A stretch of DNA of 64,000 nucleotides from Clostridium sp. MSJ-8 (lineage in GTDB: Bacteria > Bacillota > Clostridia > Clostridiales > Clostridiaceae), in the NCBI RefSeq assembly GCF_018918325.1, contig NZ_JAHLQH010000028.1, forward strand, positions 62,001 through 126,000. The letters are read 5' to 3'. The notes under the pieces were generated by a model that did no database searches, was not told where the DNA came from, and saw only the letters and a list, made by a program, of their open reading frames with translations. The position numbers and the translations under genes were made by a program. Below are positions 57,298 through 64,000 of the stretch, one piece after another (positions within the stretch are counted from its first letter, which is position 1; each line of letters begins with the position of its first letter).

Positions 57298-57362
57298 TTT
57301 TAGCCATTATGATAAAGAACCTCAAAGCAAGTTTTGAGGTTCTGTCATAGCACTATTTTTTA
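57298..57362 (+). repeat. Intergenic repeat family B, copy 3 (hairpin part)
   Basis: TTTTTAGCCATTATGATA is followed by a strong stem GAACCTCAAA / TTTGAGGTTC with loop GCAAGT, then TGTCATAGCA and a T tract. The stem bases differ from those in copies 1 and 2 but the two ends are conserved. The CTCTTTAGG part is absent. Confidence 0.7.
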
Positions 57363-57516
57363 AGATAAATATATATCTTAAACTTTTCTATTATTTATGA
57401 AACAATTTGTAATCCAATAATATATTAAGATTTTTTAAACAAAGATTTAACTTTAATTCATTATTGTGGAAATTAACAAAAACCATGATATACTATAGTT
57501 GTAAACGAAATAATTT

Positions 57517-57651
57517 AATAATATAACTGATTTGTAAATAACTTAACGTCTTTTCACATTTGTTAATTATTTTTTCCATTAAGTATTATATTTTGTTGTT
57601 TTTTAGTCCCAGAGTTTGATAAAAATTCCTTAAACAATCAGTTATATTATT
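57517..57651. repeat. 16-bp perfect inverted repeat around 103 bases
   Basis: AATAATATAACTGATT at 57517-57532 is exactly complementary to AATCAGTTATATTATT at 57636-57651; the match continues outward with one gap for about eight more bases. The right arm lies four bases from the stop of the next gene. The enclosed sequence has no reading frame. It could be a small mobile relic or a long stem in the 3' end of that gene's transcript. Confidence 0.55.
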
Positions 57652-57655
57652 ATTT

Positions 57656-59044
57656 TTATTTCTCTAAACAATCACATATATCTATAATTACATCAATAGC
57701 TTCATTTCTAATATTACTAGCGTTCATATTTTTATGATTTCTAATTTTATTTATCCATTCTCTATTGATATTACTTGATACTTTATTCCACTTATTTATT
57801 TTTTCTTTTTTAATTAAATATTTTGAGTTTATATTATAAAACTTAATTAATTCTAAAATGTTTAACTCTTCTACTGAAACTTCTTCATTATCTTTATCTA
57901 TATACTTAATATCCTCCAACTCATTCTTTATAATATTATATTGAGCTCCAGAACCTAATAATCTCTTAATTCCTTTTAAATAACATAAACTTAAAAATGA
58001 TAATTCATATTCTCTATCTAAATTAGCATTGTATGTAGCTTCTCCATTATAAAAATAACTATATTTTTCACTTTCCCGACTAGGAATGCTTCTTGTTGCA
58101 TATTTTACTATAGAATCTATATACAAAAATATTTTTTCTCCTTCTTCTCCCATTTTGCTTTTTATTTCTTTTTTGAATGAAAGCATATTTTTATTTATTT
58201 TCATTTTATTATTAATAGTTATTTTTTTATACAATACCTCATAGAACTTGTTAACAGCATCATAATCTCTTATATTATTATATTCTCTTACAACAGTATC
58301 TTTATAGTGTGCATAAGGATTAAGTAATAATGGAATTACTGGATAATCAATAAACTTAAATACATATAATTTTGTTTCTTCTGGATTCTTTACTTTATTA
58401 ATAGAATCATATAAGTCATCACTTCTTTGTAATATATAATCTTTAAATCCTTCTGGTAAACGATCTATTAAATCCCATACTTCAAATAGGACTATATCTT
58501 CTGAGTCTTCTTTATAATAATAATTATACTTATTATTTATAATTGATATAATCTCAAGGTAATTTGTTATGAAGTAATTATTATCATATTCTTGTACCTT
58601 TATTATACATTCATTACACCCATCTATATTTCTCTCATGATAATTCTTTGTAAATAAACATATATTATATACATACTTTTTATCATTATTATCTAGTTTT
58701 GTCTTTTTATTGCTATTTAAACACTCTGTCAATTCCTCTATTGACATAACTTCTTCATTACTAGATACATCGTCATTATTTTCTATATATCCTGAATATA
58801 TTATTCCTGTCATTCCAACACAAAACAGAAAATGTTCTTCTTTTGTATAGTATTTGTCAAATCCATTTTTTATATATTCTTTTATATTATCCTTATCTAG
58901 CACAGAATATAACATTTCTCTTACACAATTATCTATATAATTTAAAATTCTATCTATAGATGATTTTTTAATTTCTTCTTCATCATGTAATTTTTTTATT
59001 CTAATATATTTTTCATGTACACTTTCTTTAATTTTATTAGACAT
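57656..59044 (-). CDS. Unrecognised 462-residue protein
   Basis: I do not recognise this protein. It is cytoplasmic-looking, charged and rich in Asn, Ile, Lys and Tyr. There is no signal peptide or membrane helix. The N-terminal half starts with a lysine-rich helix (KESVHEKYIRIKKLHDEEE). The middle contains LPEGFKDYILQRSDDLYD and DYPVIPLLLNPYAHYKD. The C-terminus is helical, with INREWINKIRNHKNMNAS, a pattern faintly like the R-x-H helix of HEPN-type proteins, but the spacing does not fit well. AGGAGGGG precedes the ATG. It is transcribed alone. The inverted repeat at 57517-57651 follows immediately. Confidence 0.75.
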   Translation of the reverse strand: MSNKIKESVHEKYIRIKKLHDEEEIKKSSIDRILNYIDNCVREMLYSVLDKDNIKEYIKNGFDKYYTKEEHFLFCVGMTGIIYSGYIENNDDVSSNEEVMSIEELTECLNSNKKTKLDNNDKKYVYNICLFTKNYHERNIDGCNECIIKVQEYDNNYFITNYLEIISIINNKYNYYYKEDSEDIVLFEVWDLIDRLPEGFKDYILQRSDDLYDSINKVKNPEETKLYVFKFIDYPVIPLLLNPYAHYKDTVVREYNNIRDYDAVNKFYEVLYKKITINNKMKINKNMLSFKKEIKSKMGEEGEKIFLYIDSIVKYATRSIPSRESEKYSYFYNGEATYNANLDREYELSFLSLCYLKGIKRLLGSGAQYNIIKNELEDIKYIDKDNEEVSVEELNILELIKFYNINSKYLIKKEKINKWNKVSSNINREWINKIRNHKNMNASNIRNEAIDVIIDICDCLEK

Positions 59045-59259
59045 ATATTCCCCTCCTTATTTTATTAGTTCTTTATATTTATAATACTATTTGTATTTTT
59101 TCTATCCCATAGATTATTTTTTAATATTTAGTAAAAATACTTTTCTAAAATATTAAATGTCATTAACAATATTTGTTCATTGCAAATATTGTTGTATAAA
59201 AAATGCTAACTAAGTATAAACTATATTTAATTAGTAATTTATTAAAGGAAGTGTTAATC

Positions 59260-59859
59260 ATGATTACTCATTTAAGATATAGGATACTCCCCTTACTCAT
59301 AATGTTTTTTTCATTTTCTCTTATATCCTGTAGTTCTACCAATCATAACTTTATAAAGGAATCTATAAGTATAACTTCTATTGATCCATCACTAGAAACA
59401 GAACTTGTTACTCTAAAGGAATTTGAATTCTATATTCCAACTTCATGGTGCAAACTATCTTATGAATCAGATACTTCTGCTACCTATGCCCCTATAGATA
59501 GAAATTCAGACACAAATTCTTCCAATGTCAATGTAACAATAAAAAAAGATACTTCAAATATAAATTTAAACGATATTATAGAGAACTTAGAAGAAAGTGT
59601 TATCTCTAATATCCTTAATACAATTCCTTCAGCTAAAGATTTTGTATATGATGTTTACACAAGCTCATTAGGAGATGTATTAGTTATTGACTATAACTAT
59701 ATAGATGACAACACTTCATTATCTATAAATGCTACTCAGTTTTTACTATTATATAATAATTTCAGCATTGCAATTACAAGTTCAGATATTGGTGACAAAG
59801 TAGTGCCGTCACCAGATGTTGTAGCTAAAAACATATTAGATACATTAAAGCTCCATTAA
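59260..59859 (+). CDS. Small secreted lipoprotein, unknown function
   Basis: A 199-residue exported protein. A lipoprotein signal (RILPLLIMFFSFSLISC) places the lipidated Cys at about residue 26. The rest resembles the PsbP-like or DUF1795 fold: EFYIPTSWCKLSYESDTSATY, then short strands with NVTIKKD and DVLVIDYNYI, and a closing helix near PDVVAKNILDTL. That fold is common in clostridial lipoproteins but gives no precise role. A longer open frame starts 57 bases upstream; AAAGGAAG before the ATG at 59260 sets the start. A weak TTGTTC/TATAAA promoter lies near 59171-59198. Confidence 0.75.
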   Translation: MITHLRYRILPLLIMFFSFSLISCSSTNHNFIKESISITSIDPSLETELVTLKEFEFYIPTSWCKLSYESDTSATYAPIDRNSDTNSSNVNVTIKKDTSNINLNDIIENLEESVISNILNTIPSAKDFVYDVYTSSLGDVLVIDYNYIDDNTSLSINATQFLLLYNNFSIAITSSDIGDKVVPSPDVVAKNILDTLKLH

Positions 59860-59919
59860 TAACAATATACAAATACTATGTTTAATAAGATTTAAATTTT
59901 ATATACTTTACTAGACATT

Positions 59920-59954
59920 AAAAAAGGTCATTAAGATAAAATATCTTAATGACC
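59920..59954 (-). terminator. Terminator of the 44-residue small gene
   Basis: A 13-bp perfect stem GGTCATTAAGATA / TATCTTAATGACC, with a T tract only on the minus strand. It is 13 bases past the small ORF's stop codon. Confidence 0.8.
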
Positions 59955-59966
59955 TCATATATTCTT

Positions 59967-60101
59967 CTATCTAGGTATACGTATCTCATTACAACTGTCT
60001 TTTAGTCCAAAATAATTACATATCTTAAGCCAATCTTCTTTTGAATAATCATCTCTCTTGAGATTTAAGCTTGAAGAAAAGGATATATTTTTAATTTCCA
60101 T
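59967..60101 (-). CDS. Small protein of 44 residues
   Basis: A reading frame too short for most gene finders. ATG at 60099-60101 is preceded by GGGGTGG with five-base spacing, and the frame ends TAG at 59967-59969. The product is MEIKNISFSSSLNLKRDDYS followed by a second half ending NEIRIPR, with KEDWLKICNYFGLKDS between. It is amphipathic and has no signal peptide. A promoter TTGCAT, 17 bases, TAATAA lies upstream, and a minus-strand terminator follows 13 bases after the stop; no other gene lies between them. This gives a complete, isolated transcription unit. Function unknown. Confidence 0.65.
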   Translation of the reverse strand: MEIKNISFSSSLNLKRDDYSKEDWLKICNYFGLKDSCNEIRIPR

Positions 60102-60282
60102 AAAACCACCCCATTTAACCGTTTACATATATTTTAAACTATTTACTCTTTTATTACAACTCTATTAACACAAATGCAACACTTTTATAATATTCTTATA
60201 ACATTATTTTTATAAATGTATTAAACATTTAGTTAATGGAGAAACTATTATAGTTAAATTATATATAGAAAGGATTGTTCTT

Positions 60283-60705
60283 ATGTATTCATTTATTGTT
60301 AACTTAATACTTGTAGTATCTTTATTTTTACCTACTAATATATTAACTCCACTTAACAGTATTCCAACTATATCTCAATCAACTATATATGATTTGTCTA
60401 CTTCTAGTTCCACTGAAGAAGATATAGATATTTCTAGCGAGATTGATGCTATTTTAAGCAATAAACGCTATCTGCTAGATGAAGATAAACAACTAGCCCA
60501 AGATATATCTAAGAGATATAATCAAACAAAAATAATATTTGATAATGATAAAAAAGAACTTATGAGGTTAAAAGATATTATTATAAAAGAAAAATTAGGA
60601 GATGATTACGAAGAATTCATTGCAATTACAAAAAAGAATAATAATTCTATAAATGAAGAAGAAAAACAAAAACTTGAAATATTTAGAGCAAAATTAAAAC
60701 TGTAA
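60283..60705 (+). CDS. Small exported or membrane-anchored protein, unknown
   Basis: A 140-residue protein. The N-terminus (MYSFIVNLILVVSLFLPTNI) is a hydrophobic helix suited to a signal peptide or anchor. A serine/threonine-rich linker follows, then from about residue 50 a charged helix with EIDAILSNKRYLLDEDKQL and KIIFDNDKKELMRLKDIIIKE, probably a coiled coil. I know no family for it. AAAGGA precedes the ATG. It stands alone and ends ten bases before a long hairpin that it shares with the convergent gene at 60808. Confidence 0.7.
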   Translation: MYSFIVNLILVVSLFLPTNILTPLNSIPTISQSTIYDLSTSSSTEEDIDISSEIDAILSNKRYLLDEDKQLAQDISKRYNQTKIIFDNDKKELMRLKDIIIKEKLGDDYEEFIAITKKNNNSINEEEKQKLEIFRAKLKL

Positions 60706-60716
60706 TTTCTTATAAA

Positions 60717-60802
60717 TAAAAAAATAATAAAGATCCCGTAAAAAATACTATATTGTCTGAACTTTAGTGAGTTCATAGCATTTAAGGATCTTTACTTATT
60801 TT
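60717..60802. terminator. Long bipartite hairpin (stem type 1) between convergent genes
   Basis: Outer stem AATAAAGATCC / GGATCTTTACTT, inner stem AAATACTATA / TCATAGCATTT with mismatches, loop TTGTCTGAACTTTAGTGAG, T tracts on both strands. Confidence 0.75.
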
Positions 60803-60807
60803 TTTAT

Positions 60808-61227
60808 TTACTTCATATGGGCAATTCCCATATTAACATCATACAAATCTTTATTTCTTTTTAGGAATTTAATATACACTCTTCCTTCTCCTTCTAGATC
60901 TCTATTAAAACTTTCATCTACTCCTATTAAAGTTTTCTTAAAATCAACATCAAAATTCAATATTGCTTGCTCTTCATTTATCTTTTCAATGGTACAATCA
61001 TAATTTCCTTTCATAAATCTAATAGTTATTTTATAAGCTTTACCTTCTTTATTATGTTTAATCTCAAAATATTCAAATAAAACTTTAGGAATTAACACTG
61101 TACCATTTTTTATAGAATTTTCATCCATTATCTTTATAACAGCTTCTTTGTTTGAAGTAAGTTTCCAACTATGATCTACTTTAACATGCTGTTTTTTTTC
61201 TTTGGAACTCTTATTAAACAATCCCAT
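60808..61227 (-). CDS. Unrecognised 139-residue protein
   Basis: I do not recognise this small soluble protein. It begins MGLFNKSSKEKKQHVKVDHS, then alternates strands and short helices (NGTVLIPKVLFEYFEI, KAYKITIRFMKGNYDCTIEK, RVYIKFLKRNKDLYDVNMG). The strand-rich centre could be a small barrel of the kind found in DNA-binding or restriction-related B3-like domains, but this is only a pattern impression. AGGAGA precedes the ATG. The upstream gene is citrate synthase, 100 bases away with no terminator seen, so they might be cotranscribed. Confidence 0.7.
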   Translation of the reverse strand: MGLFNKSSKEKKQHVKVDHSWKLTSNKEAVIKIMDENSIKNGTVLIPKVLFEYFEIKHNKEGKAYKITIRFMKGNYDCTIEKINEEQAILNFDVDFKKTLIGVDESFNRDLEGEGRVYIKFLKRNKDLYDVNMGIAHMK

Positions 61228-61326
61228 ATTACATATCTCCTTTTTTCTTTGTATATTTACTTATCGAAAAAAAGAAATTATTATTTAGTAATTGATTTTA
61301 TCTTTTTTAAGAATATCAGTTTATTT

Positions 61327-62703
61327 TTATATTCTATTATCTATTCCAATATAAGGCTTTCTATTTGCTACATTCATATATGCAGGTCTTATTATTTTGT
61401 CTACATTTATTAATTCTTCTATTCTATGAGCAGACCATCCAACAATTCTTGCTATAGCAAATATAGGTGTATATAGTTCCATAGGTAAATCTAACATACT
61501 ATATACAAAACCACTATAAAAATCAATGTTTGCACTTACTCCTTTATATGTCTTTCTTTTACTTTGAATAACTTCAGGTGCAAGTTTTTCTACTAATGCA
61601 TATAAATTATATTCTTCTTCTCTTCCTTTTTCTTTTGATAATTTTTCAACGAATCCTTTAAATATATTTGCTCTAGGATCAGATATCGAATATACTGCAT
61701 GCCCCATTCCATATATTAAACCTTTTTTATCAAAAGCTTCTTTACGAAGCAATGCTTGCAAATATTCTTTTACTTCTTCTTCATTTGTCCAATCAGATAT
61801 TTTTTCTTTCATATCATTAAACATTTGAACAACCTTTATATTAGCTCCTCCATGTTTAGGTCCTTTTAAGGATCCTAATGCAGCAGCTATTGCTGAATAA
61901 GTATCTGTTCCTGATGAAGAAACAACATGAGTTGTAAATGTAGAATTATTTCCACCACCATGCTCTGCATGAAGTACTAAGGCTAAATCTAATATCTTCG
62001 CCTCTAATTTACTATATTTACTATCTGCTCTAAGCATATATAATATATTCTCAGCTGTTGATAATTCTGGTTTTGGTGTATGGATAATTAAACTTTCCCC
62101 TTTAAAATAATGATTATAGGTATTATATCCATAAACCGCAAGTTGTGGAAATACTGCTATTAGTTGAATACATTGTCTTATAACATTTTCTACAGACGTA
62201 TCATTTGCCTTATCATCATATGCATATAATGTTAATACACTTCTTGCTAATGCATTCATCATATCAAAACTTGGTGCTTTCATAATTACATCTCTAACAA
62301 ATGATGTAGGTAATGTTCTGTATTCTGCTAATAGATCACAAAAATCTATTAATTCCTCTTCCTTTGGTAATTCACCGAAAAGCAATAAATATATAATTTC
62401 TTCAAATCCAAATCTATCTTCTTCTATAAATCCATTAACTAAATCATAAATATTATATCCTCTATAATATAATTGCCCATCTATAGATACAACCTTACCA
62501 TCTCTTTCTTCTTGTGATTGAATCTCAGAGATTTCTGTAAGCCCTGTTAAAACACCTTTTCCATTTACATCTCTAAGTCCTCTTTTAACTTCGTATTTAT
62601 TATATAAACTTGTATCTATACAATTATTCTTTAAACATATATCTTTTAATTCTCCAACCTTATCATCTAAAGCAATATTTCTATTATATAATAGTTTTTC
62701 CAT
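61327..62703 (-). CDS. gltA: Citrate synthase
   Basis: Joins acetyl-CoA and oxaloacetate to make citrate. The 458-residue protein has an N-terminal extension of about 70 residues before the family core, as in several Firmicute and clostridial enzymes. Catalytic histidines are in LHAEHGGGNNSTF and GMGHAVYSISDPRA, and the catalytic Asp in NIDFYSGFVYSML; LGSLKGPKHGGAN forms part of the substrate pocket. A 2-methylcitrate synthase activity cannot be excluded. No aconitase or isocitrate dehydrogenase gene is in the window. The ribosome site GGGGAGG is farther than usual (13 bases) from the ATG. Confidence 0.92.
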   Translation of the reverse strand: MEKLLYNRNIALDDKVGELKDICLKNNCIDTSLYNKYEVKRGLRDVNGKGVLTGLTEISEIQSQEERDGKVVSIDGQLYYRGYNIYDLVNGFIEEDRFGFEEIIYLLLFGELPKEEELIDFCDLLAEYRTLPTSFVRDVIMKAPSFDMMNALARSVLTLYAYDDKANDTSVENVIRQCIQLIAVFPQLAVYGYNTYNHYFKGESLIIHTPKPELSTAENILYMLRADSKYSKLEAKILDLALVLHAEHGGGNNSTFTTHVVSSSGTDTYSAIAAALGSLKGPKHGGANIKVVQMFNDMKEKISDWTNEEEVKEYLQALLRKEAFDKKGLIYGMGHAVYSISDPRANIFKGFVEKLSKEKGREEEYNLYALVEKLAPEVIQSKRKTYKGVSANIDFYSGFVYSMLDLPMELYTPIFAIARIVGWSAHRIEELINVDKIIRPAYMNVANRKPYIGIDNRI

Positions 62704-62876
62704 TTAACTTTATTCGCCTCCCCATATAAATCACTTTATAGATTATTATTACTATAATATCATATTATGCCATATAAGCAAATATATATGTTTTCTCATA
62801 TAATAATTTTCTCTAACAAATCTTCTATAGTAACAATTATTCATAACATTTCTATCAATAAACTTAATTCAAATTT

Positions 62877-62912
62877 ATAAAAAAAGAACGCATTATGATG
62901 CGTCCTTTTTTT
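62877..62912 (-). terminator. Terminator after the guanylate kinase-like gene
   Basis: Stem GGACGCAT / ATGCGTTC with a four-base loop, followed on the minus strand by seven Ts; 12 bases after the stop. Confidence 0.85.
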
Positions 62913-62923
62913 ATCAGTATTTT

Positions 62924-63520
62924 TTATAAATCAATTGTATTCATAACTCTTTGGACTCTACACTCTTCTGCTTTTATGATATTATCTATTTGTAAAAGAG
63001 CCTCTTCTACTGAAGTATTCATTACTCCATAATTATACTTACATATTTCTTGAATTCCTTTATATGCAGAATTAAATTTTCTAAGTAAATTTTCGGGAGT
63101 ATCCTTTCTACTCTCTAATATATTCTTTTTCATATCTTCTATAGAATTTGGTAAAATGAATATAAGTATTGCATCCTTATAACTTTCTTTTATTTTAAGT
63201 GCACCTCTTGGATCTACCTCCACTATTGCATTCTTTCCTTCTTTAATTCTCTTTAAAAGAGCATGCTTTGGTGTTCCATAATATTCACCATATACTTCTC
63301 CCCATTCTAGAAATATACCTTGTTCAACTTTTTTGAAGAAATCTTGATTAGTTACATAATGAAAATCAATTCCTTCTTCTTCTCCTTCTTTTATATCTCT
63401 AGTTGTATATGACACAGGCATATACCAATCTTTATGTTCATTTAAAAATGCTTCTATTATCTTGTCTTTACCTGCACCTGTAGGCCCAGATATAATTAAA
63501 AGCAAACCTTCATTATTCAT
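62924..63520 (-). CDS. Guanylate kinase-like protein (probable paralogue)
   Basis: A 198-residue P-loop kinase of the guanylate kinase family. The P-loop is GPTGAGKDKII (about 12-22), where typical Gmk has GPSGxGKGT. The GMP-binding region is SYTTRDIKEGEEEGIDFHYV (about 38-57): the first Arg is kept, but the second Arg of the usual STRxxRxGE is replaced (KEGE). Next come FLEWGEVYGEYYGTP and IVEVDPRGALKIK, where canonical Gmk has DID/VQG. These differences suggest a second, specialised copy rather than the essential enzyme. GGGGTGA precedes the ATG, and the gene is alone. Confidence 0.8.
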   Translation of the reverse strand: MNNEGLLLIISGPTGAGKDKIIEAFLNEHKDWYMPVSYTTRDIKEGEEEGIDFHYVTNQDFFKKVEQGIFLEWGEVYGEYYGTPKHALLKRIKEGKNAIVEVDPRGALKIKESYKDAILIFILPNSIEDMKKNILESRKDTPENLLRKFNSAYKGIQEICKYNYGVMNTSVEEALLQIDNIIKAEECRVQRVMNTIDL

Positions 63521-63643
63521 GTAAAATCACCCCATCAATTTGCATTTATTCTATTATACCAATAATTTATCTATTTTTACAACTATTGTTTTTACATGTA
63601 GCCAGCTGATTTAATATAATTTCATATAGAGTAAAAGAACAAA

Positions 63644-63722
63644 AAACTGAAATTGCTTCTATAATACTATATATTCTGCTAAATGATAAATAGTATTTTG
63701 CAATTTCAGTTCTTTATACAGA
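63644..63722 (-). terminator. Bipartite hairpin related to the long-hairpin family
   Basis: Outer stem ACTGAAATTGC / GCAATTTCAGT, inner stem AATACTAT / ATAGTATT, and loop TATTCTGCTAAATGATAA. The inner stem resembles type 1; the loop is not conserved. It follows the truncated gene at the right edge. Confidence 0.65.
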
Positions 63723-63752
63723 TTAACTTTTTTATAAAGTATAACTATAACC

Positions 63753-64000
63753 TTATGCTTGTGCTTTATTCTCTATATATCCTAATGCTTGTAATAATGT
63801 TGCTATATTCTTAGGAGTACCGCTACCTTGTCTTCCACCATAAACAATATTTACAACCTTTAATTCATCTTGTAATGCTTTTATTATTACCTTACAGAAT
63901 TTTTCTATGTCTAGATCTACCCAATAAACCTTTTCTTTAAATGATTTCTCAACTTTGTATTTATCATAGAATTCCATTATTAACAAACCATTATCTAATG
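63753..64000 (-). CDS. Unrecognised protein, N-terminus cut by window edge
   Basis: The frame is open from the right edge to the stop at 63753, giving the last 81 codons or so. Readable residues are LDNGLLIMEFYDKYKVEK, then VYWVDLDIEKFCKVIIKAL and NIVYGGRQGSGTPKNIATLL near the end. An internal ATG at 63977 has no ribosome site, so the true start is outside the window. I do not recognise the family. It is followed by a bipartite hairpin. Confidence 0.6.
   Translation of the reverse strand, partial: LDNGLLIMEFYDKYKVEKSFKEKVYWVDLDIEKFCKVIIKALQDELKVVNIVYGGRQGSGTPKNIATLLQALGYIENKAQA

Noticed and set aside
57215-57655. Cobalamin riboswitch before cobO
   Set aside because: The conserved B12-box sequences are not visible; the region holds only a repeat hairpin and an inverted repeat.
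57656-59044. HEPN-type toxin assignment from INKIRNHKNMN
   Set aside because: Spacing of Arg and His does not match the R-x4-6-H motif, and no antitoxin-like gene is adjacent.

Overview
The window is very AT-rich, has strong Shine-Dalgarno sites (AGGAGG-type) before almost every gene, and carries typical anaerobic Firmicute genes: an oxygen-sensitive ribonucleotide reductase with its activase, a giant 2-hydroxyacyl-CoA dehydratase activase, LL-diaminopimelate aminotransferase, MutS2, U32 peptidase, FapA/DUF342, a class D sortase and a DUF116 protein. Together these point to Clostridium sensu stricto or a close relative; I do not assign a species. No rRNA, tRNA, CRISPR array, prophage or intact insertion sequence was seen. 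Most genes lie on the minus strand.

Layout. 1-9.4 kb: truncated TPR protein, phosphoglucomutase, a U32 peptidase-mutS2-DUF523 cluster, a flavodoxin relic and a zapA-like gene. 9.7-15.4 kb: dapL, a tRNA-dihydrouridine synthase, a patatin-like lipase and an unusual 799-residue lipoprotein. 16.1-20.4 kb: the 1429-residue activase. 20.9-24 kb: small TPR protein and a three-gene sortase operon. 24.2-27.1 kb: transglutaminase-like membrane protein, recX, M16 peptidase. 27.3-29.5 kb: an OmpR-type two-component system. 29.6-33.9 kb: chemoreceptor, then SDR reductase, M19 dipeptidase and metallophosphoesterase. 34-38.4 kb: amt-glnK behind an RNA attenuator, glyA, and a split threonine/serine exporter. 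38.7-44.9 kb: acetyltransferase, EamA transporter, PH-domain and DUF116 proteins, glucosaminidase, FapA. 45.2-47.9 kb: nrdD-nrdG under two NrdR boxes. 48.6-53 kb: HD-GYP protein, GH13 amylase, HD hydrolase. 54.1-64 kb: L,D-transpeptidase, ketopantoate reductase-like gene with cobO, several unknown proteins, citrate synthase, a guanylate kinase paralogue, and a truncated gene at the right edge.

The most unusual content is non-coding. Eight long hairpins (with a ninth looser relative) lie at gene 3' ends. Their two-part stems come in two sequence versions while the loop stays nearly constant. Four of them sit in a ~175-bp dispersed module found in both orientations. Next to two modules lies a ~400-bp AT-rich tandem repeat that contains a 152-bp MITE-like inverted repeat. 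Two other small intergenic repeat families occur. I could not assign any of these to a named element.

Regulation read directly from sequence includes an ANTAR-type two-hairpin leader with an overlapping terminator before amt-glnK, paired NrdR boxes over the nrdD promoter, and a five-hairpin candidate RNA before the HD-GYP gene.
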